Shown here in pieces: positions 5,374 to 7,238 of a stretch of DNA of 7,238 bases. Position numbers and translations under genes: made by a program. Below the pieces are notes generated by a model, which had not been told where the DNA came from, ran no database searches, and saw only the letters and a list, made by a program, of their open reading frames with translations. The stretch is from Candidatus Bipolaricaulota bacterium (GTDB lineage Bacteria; Bipolaricaulota; Bipolaricaulia; UBA7950; UBA9294). The stretch covers positions 1-7,238 of the forward strand of contig JAGLYB010000095.1 of NCBI GenBank assembly GCA_023132545.1, read 5' to 3'. Within the stretch, counting starts at the first letter, position 1. The number at the start of each line of letters is the position of its first letter.

Positions 5374-7238
5374 CTACGAGATCTCGGTTTGGGTACTGAC
5401 GGGAAGTCCTAGAATACGACCGAGATACTCTCCGGTATAGGAGTCGGCGACTTCCACGATGTCCTCTGGAGTGCCGGTTGCGATCACTAGACCGCCCCCG
5501 TCCCCACCTTCAGGACCCAGATCGATGATCCAGTCCGCTGTCTTGATGACGTCTAGATTATGTTCGATCACGATGGCCGTATTCCCGCTATCCACTAGCT
5601 GATGTAGCACTTCGAGTAACTTTTGCACATCGGCAGCATGCAATCCCGTTGTCGGCTCATCAAGGATGTACAGCGTCTTGCCTGTCGAACGCTTGGACAG
5701 TTCCTTGGCCAGCTTGATACGTTGTGCCTCTCCTCCGGACAGTTCAGTGGCTGGCTGTCCCAACGTGATGTACGTCAGTCCGACATCGTACAGGGTTTGC
5801 AAACGGCGCTTGATACGGGGAACGTTCTCAAAGAATGCCAGCGCCTGTTCTACAGACATGGACAACACATCGGCGATCGATTTCCCCTTGTAACGAACCT
5901 GTAGTGTTTCGCGATTGTAGCGAGTGCCCTTACATACTTCGCAGGGAACGTAGATGTCGGGGAGGAAGTGCATCTCAATTTTCTCTTGACCCTGACCTTG
6001 GCATGATTCGCAACGTCCACCCTTGACGTTGAAGCTGAACCGACCCGACAAATACCCGCGCAGTCGGGCATCCGGGGTCTTGGAGAACAGCGACCGGATG
6101 TCGTCGAACACCTTGGTATAGGTGGCAGGGTTGGAGCGCGGCGTGCGTCCGATGGGTGATTGATCGATTTCGATCACCTTGTCGATGTGTTGAATCCCCG
6201 CGATCTTATCATGAGCACCGGCTCTTCGCGCCGCCAGCTGCAATTCATGGGCGACGCCTCGATAGAGGATGTCTTCCACCAACGTGCTCTTGCCTGATCC
6301 CGATACGCCGGTGACACATACGAACTTCCCGAGAGGGAACTTCACATCGATTCCGCGAAGGTTATGCTCTGAGGCACCCAATATCTTGAGCATATAGCCG
6401 TTGCCCTTCCGACGAATCTTGGGTACGGGAATGGACAGCTTTCCAGAGAGATATTGTCCGGTGATCGATTCCGAACAGGCTTCGATTTCTTCGGGTGTTC
6501 CCGACACGACCACGCGCCCGCCGTGAATGCCGGCTCCTGGTCCCAGATCGAGAATGAAGTCGGACTCCCTCATTGTCTCTTCGTCGTGTTCCACCACGAT
6601 GACCGTGTTCCCGAGATCTCGCAATCCCTTCAACGTTTGCAGCAATCGCCGGTTGTCACGTTGATGGAGTCCGATGGAAGGTTCGTCTAGTACATAGAGA
6701 ACGCCGGTCAACTGGCTTCCAATTTGAGAAGCCAAGCGAATACGCTGTGCTTCGCCGCCGGCCAGGGTGCCTGCTTGACGATTCAATGTGAGGTAGTCCA
6801 ATCCAACGGACACCATGAATCCAAGCCGGGCGTTGATCTCCTTCAGGATCTGGATTGCAATCATCTCTTCCCGCGTGGACAGAGACATGTTCTGGAAGAA
6901 CGTGAGCGCAGCTCGGATAGACAATGTTGTCACTTGATGGATATTGAGCCCGTCTACTGTGACAGCGAGGATTTCGGGCTTGAGTCGCGCACCGTGACAC
7001 TCGGGACAAGGCAACGTGGACAGATACTGCTCCAGCTCTTTTCGCCAGTGATCGGACGATGTATCGCGGTACCAGCGCTCCATGGTGGGCACCATTCCAC
7101 GGAACGGGCGTTCGACGGTGCGCTCGTATCCCGATGGGGACTTGTAGTAGAAGCTGAGTTTCCTCTCCCCTGACCCGTACAGAATGACGTCAAGCTTCTT
7201 CTTGGTGATCTTTCCCAGTGGTTGTTCCAGCCCGATCC
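5374..7238 (-). CDS. uvrA: UvrABC excinuclease subunit A, 5' end outside the window
   Basis: UvrA is the damage-sensing ATPase of nucleotide excision repair. It dimerises, finds distorted DNA and loads UvrB. The frame runs off the right edge with no stop (first full codon 7236-7234), so about 620 C-terminal residues of a usual ~940 are present. The methionine at 7095 is internal, because the upstream codons continue UvrA homology (DVILYGSGERKL). Counting from the window edge, features in order are CPECHGARLKPE (77-88), first ABC signature LAGGEAQR (158-165), Walker B LYVLDEPS (180-187), H-loop VVEHD (214-218), second Walker A GVSGSGKST (310-318), C-terminal zinc module C409/C412...C432/C435, second signature LSGGEAQR (499-506), Walker B TLYILDEPTTG (521-531) and H-loop IEHN (557-560). 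One oddity is alanine in place of the usual serine in the first signature. The first Walker A lies outside the window. SOS control, common for uvrA, cannot be judged because the promoter is not included. Confidence 0.97.
   Translation of the reverse strand, partial: IGLEQPLGKITKKKLDVILYGSGERKLSFYYKSPSGYERTVERPFRGMVPTMERWYRDTSSDHWRKELEQYLSTLPCPECHGARLKPEILAVTVDGLNIHQVTTLSIRAALTFFQNMSLSTREEMIAIQILKEINARLGFMVSVGLDYLTLNRQAGTLAGGEAQRIRLASQIGSQLTGVLYVLDEPSIGLHQRDNRRLLQTLKGLRDLGNTVIVVEHDEETMRESDFILDLGPGAGIHGGRVVVSGTPEEIEACSESITGQYLSGKLSIPVPKIRRKGNGYMLKILGASEHNLRGIDVKFPLGKFVCVTGVSGSGKSTLVEDILYRGVAHELQLAARRAGAHDKIAGIQHIDKVIEIDQSPIGRTPRSNPATYTKVFDDIRSLFSKTPDARLRGYLSGRFSFNVKGGRCESCQGQGQEKIEMHFLPDIYVPCEVCKGTRYNRETLQVRYKGKSIADVLSMSVEQALAFFENVPRIKRRLQTLYDVGLTYITLGQPATELSGGEAQRIKLAKELSKRSTGKTLYILDEPTTGLHAADVQKLLEVLHQLVDSGNTAIVIEHNLDVIKTADWIIDLGPEGGDGGGLVIATGTPEDIVEVADSYTGEYLGRILGLPVSTQTEIS
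6754..6777 (-). other. First ABC signature motif of UvrA with Ser-to-Ala change
   Basis: This stretch encodes AGTLAGGE. The alanine codon GCC (6762-6760) replaces the serine found in the LSGGE signature of most UvrA proteins and of the second ABC half of this same protein. A single base (G for T) separates GCC from a serine codon. Confidence 0.75.

Noticed and set aside
6724..7173. 149-residue plus-strand open frame opposite uvrA
   Set aside because: It lies entirely antisense to well-conserved UvrA sequence, shows no domain or ribosome site that I could recognise, and is best explained as a shadow of uvrA codon bias.
7095..7238. uvrA starting at the methionine at 7095
   Set aside because: The frame is open to the window edge and the upstream codons continue typical UvrA sequence, so the gene is partial and that methionine is internal.

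Overview
The window looks like part of the chromosome of a diderm (Gram-negative-type) bacterium. The genes have clear Shine-Dalgarno sites and are tightly packed. Two have lipobox signal peptides, one has the look of a small outer-membrane barrel, and one is a bacterial-type UvrA. Base composition is moderate, roughly 50-55% GC by eye. Stacked PKD-domain lipoproteins of this kind are common in several poorly cultured phyla, for example Bipolaricaulota. That placement is a weak guess from gene style, not something the sequence proves.

Layout from left to right. Bases 1-173 hold no confirmed gene; they start inside a 35-bp tandem repeat and end in the leader of pcm. Bases 174-1939 (+) carry a two-gene unit: protein-L-isoaspartate O-methyltransferase (pcm) and a low-specificity L-threonine aldolase (ltaE). 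A 164-bp gap (1940-2103) contains a hairpin but no convincing promoter or classic terminator. Bases 2104-4531 (+) carry a tightly coupled three-gene envelope operon: a signal-peptide-bearing predicted beta-barrel protein, a two-PKD-domain lipoprotein that overlaps it by 4 nt, and a three-PKD-domain lipoprotein that overlaps the second gene by 19 nt. A strong hairpin at 4560-4585 followed by a T-rich tract ends this operon.

The right part is on the minus strand. uvrA enters from the right edge without its start and ends at 5374. It is followed 37 nt later by a small exported protein built from two copies of one domain (4572-5336). The stop codon of that gene lies in the loop of the terminator of the oppositely directed operon.

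Functionally, pcm repairs aged proteins and ltaE cleaves beta-hydroxy amino acids to glycine. uvrA recognises damage in nucleotide excision repair. The three-gene cassette is probably a surface assembly, with a barrel plus two lipid-anchored Ig-like (PKD) proteins, and its job is unknown. No tRNA, rRNA, CRISPR array or transposase was recognised. The most interesting items are the PKD lipoprotein pair with its shared CX4C signature, the duplicated-domain exported protein, the altered first ABC signature motif in UvrA, and the 35-bp repeats at the left edge.
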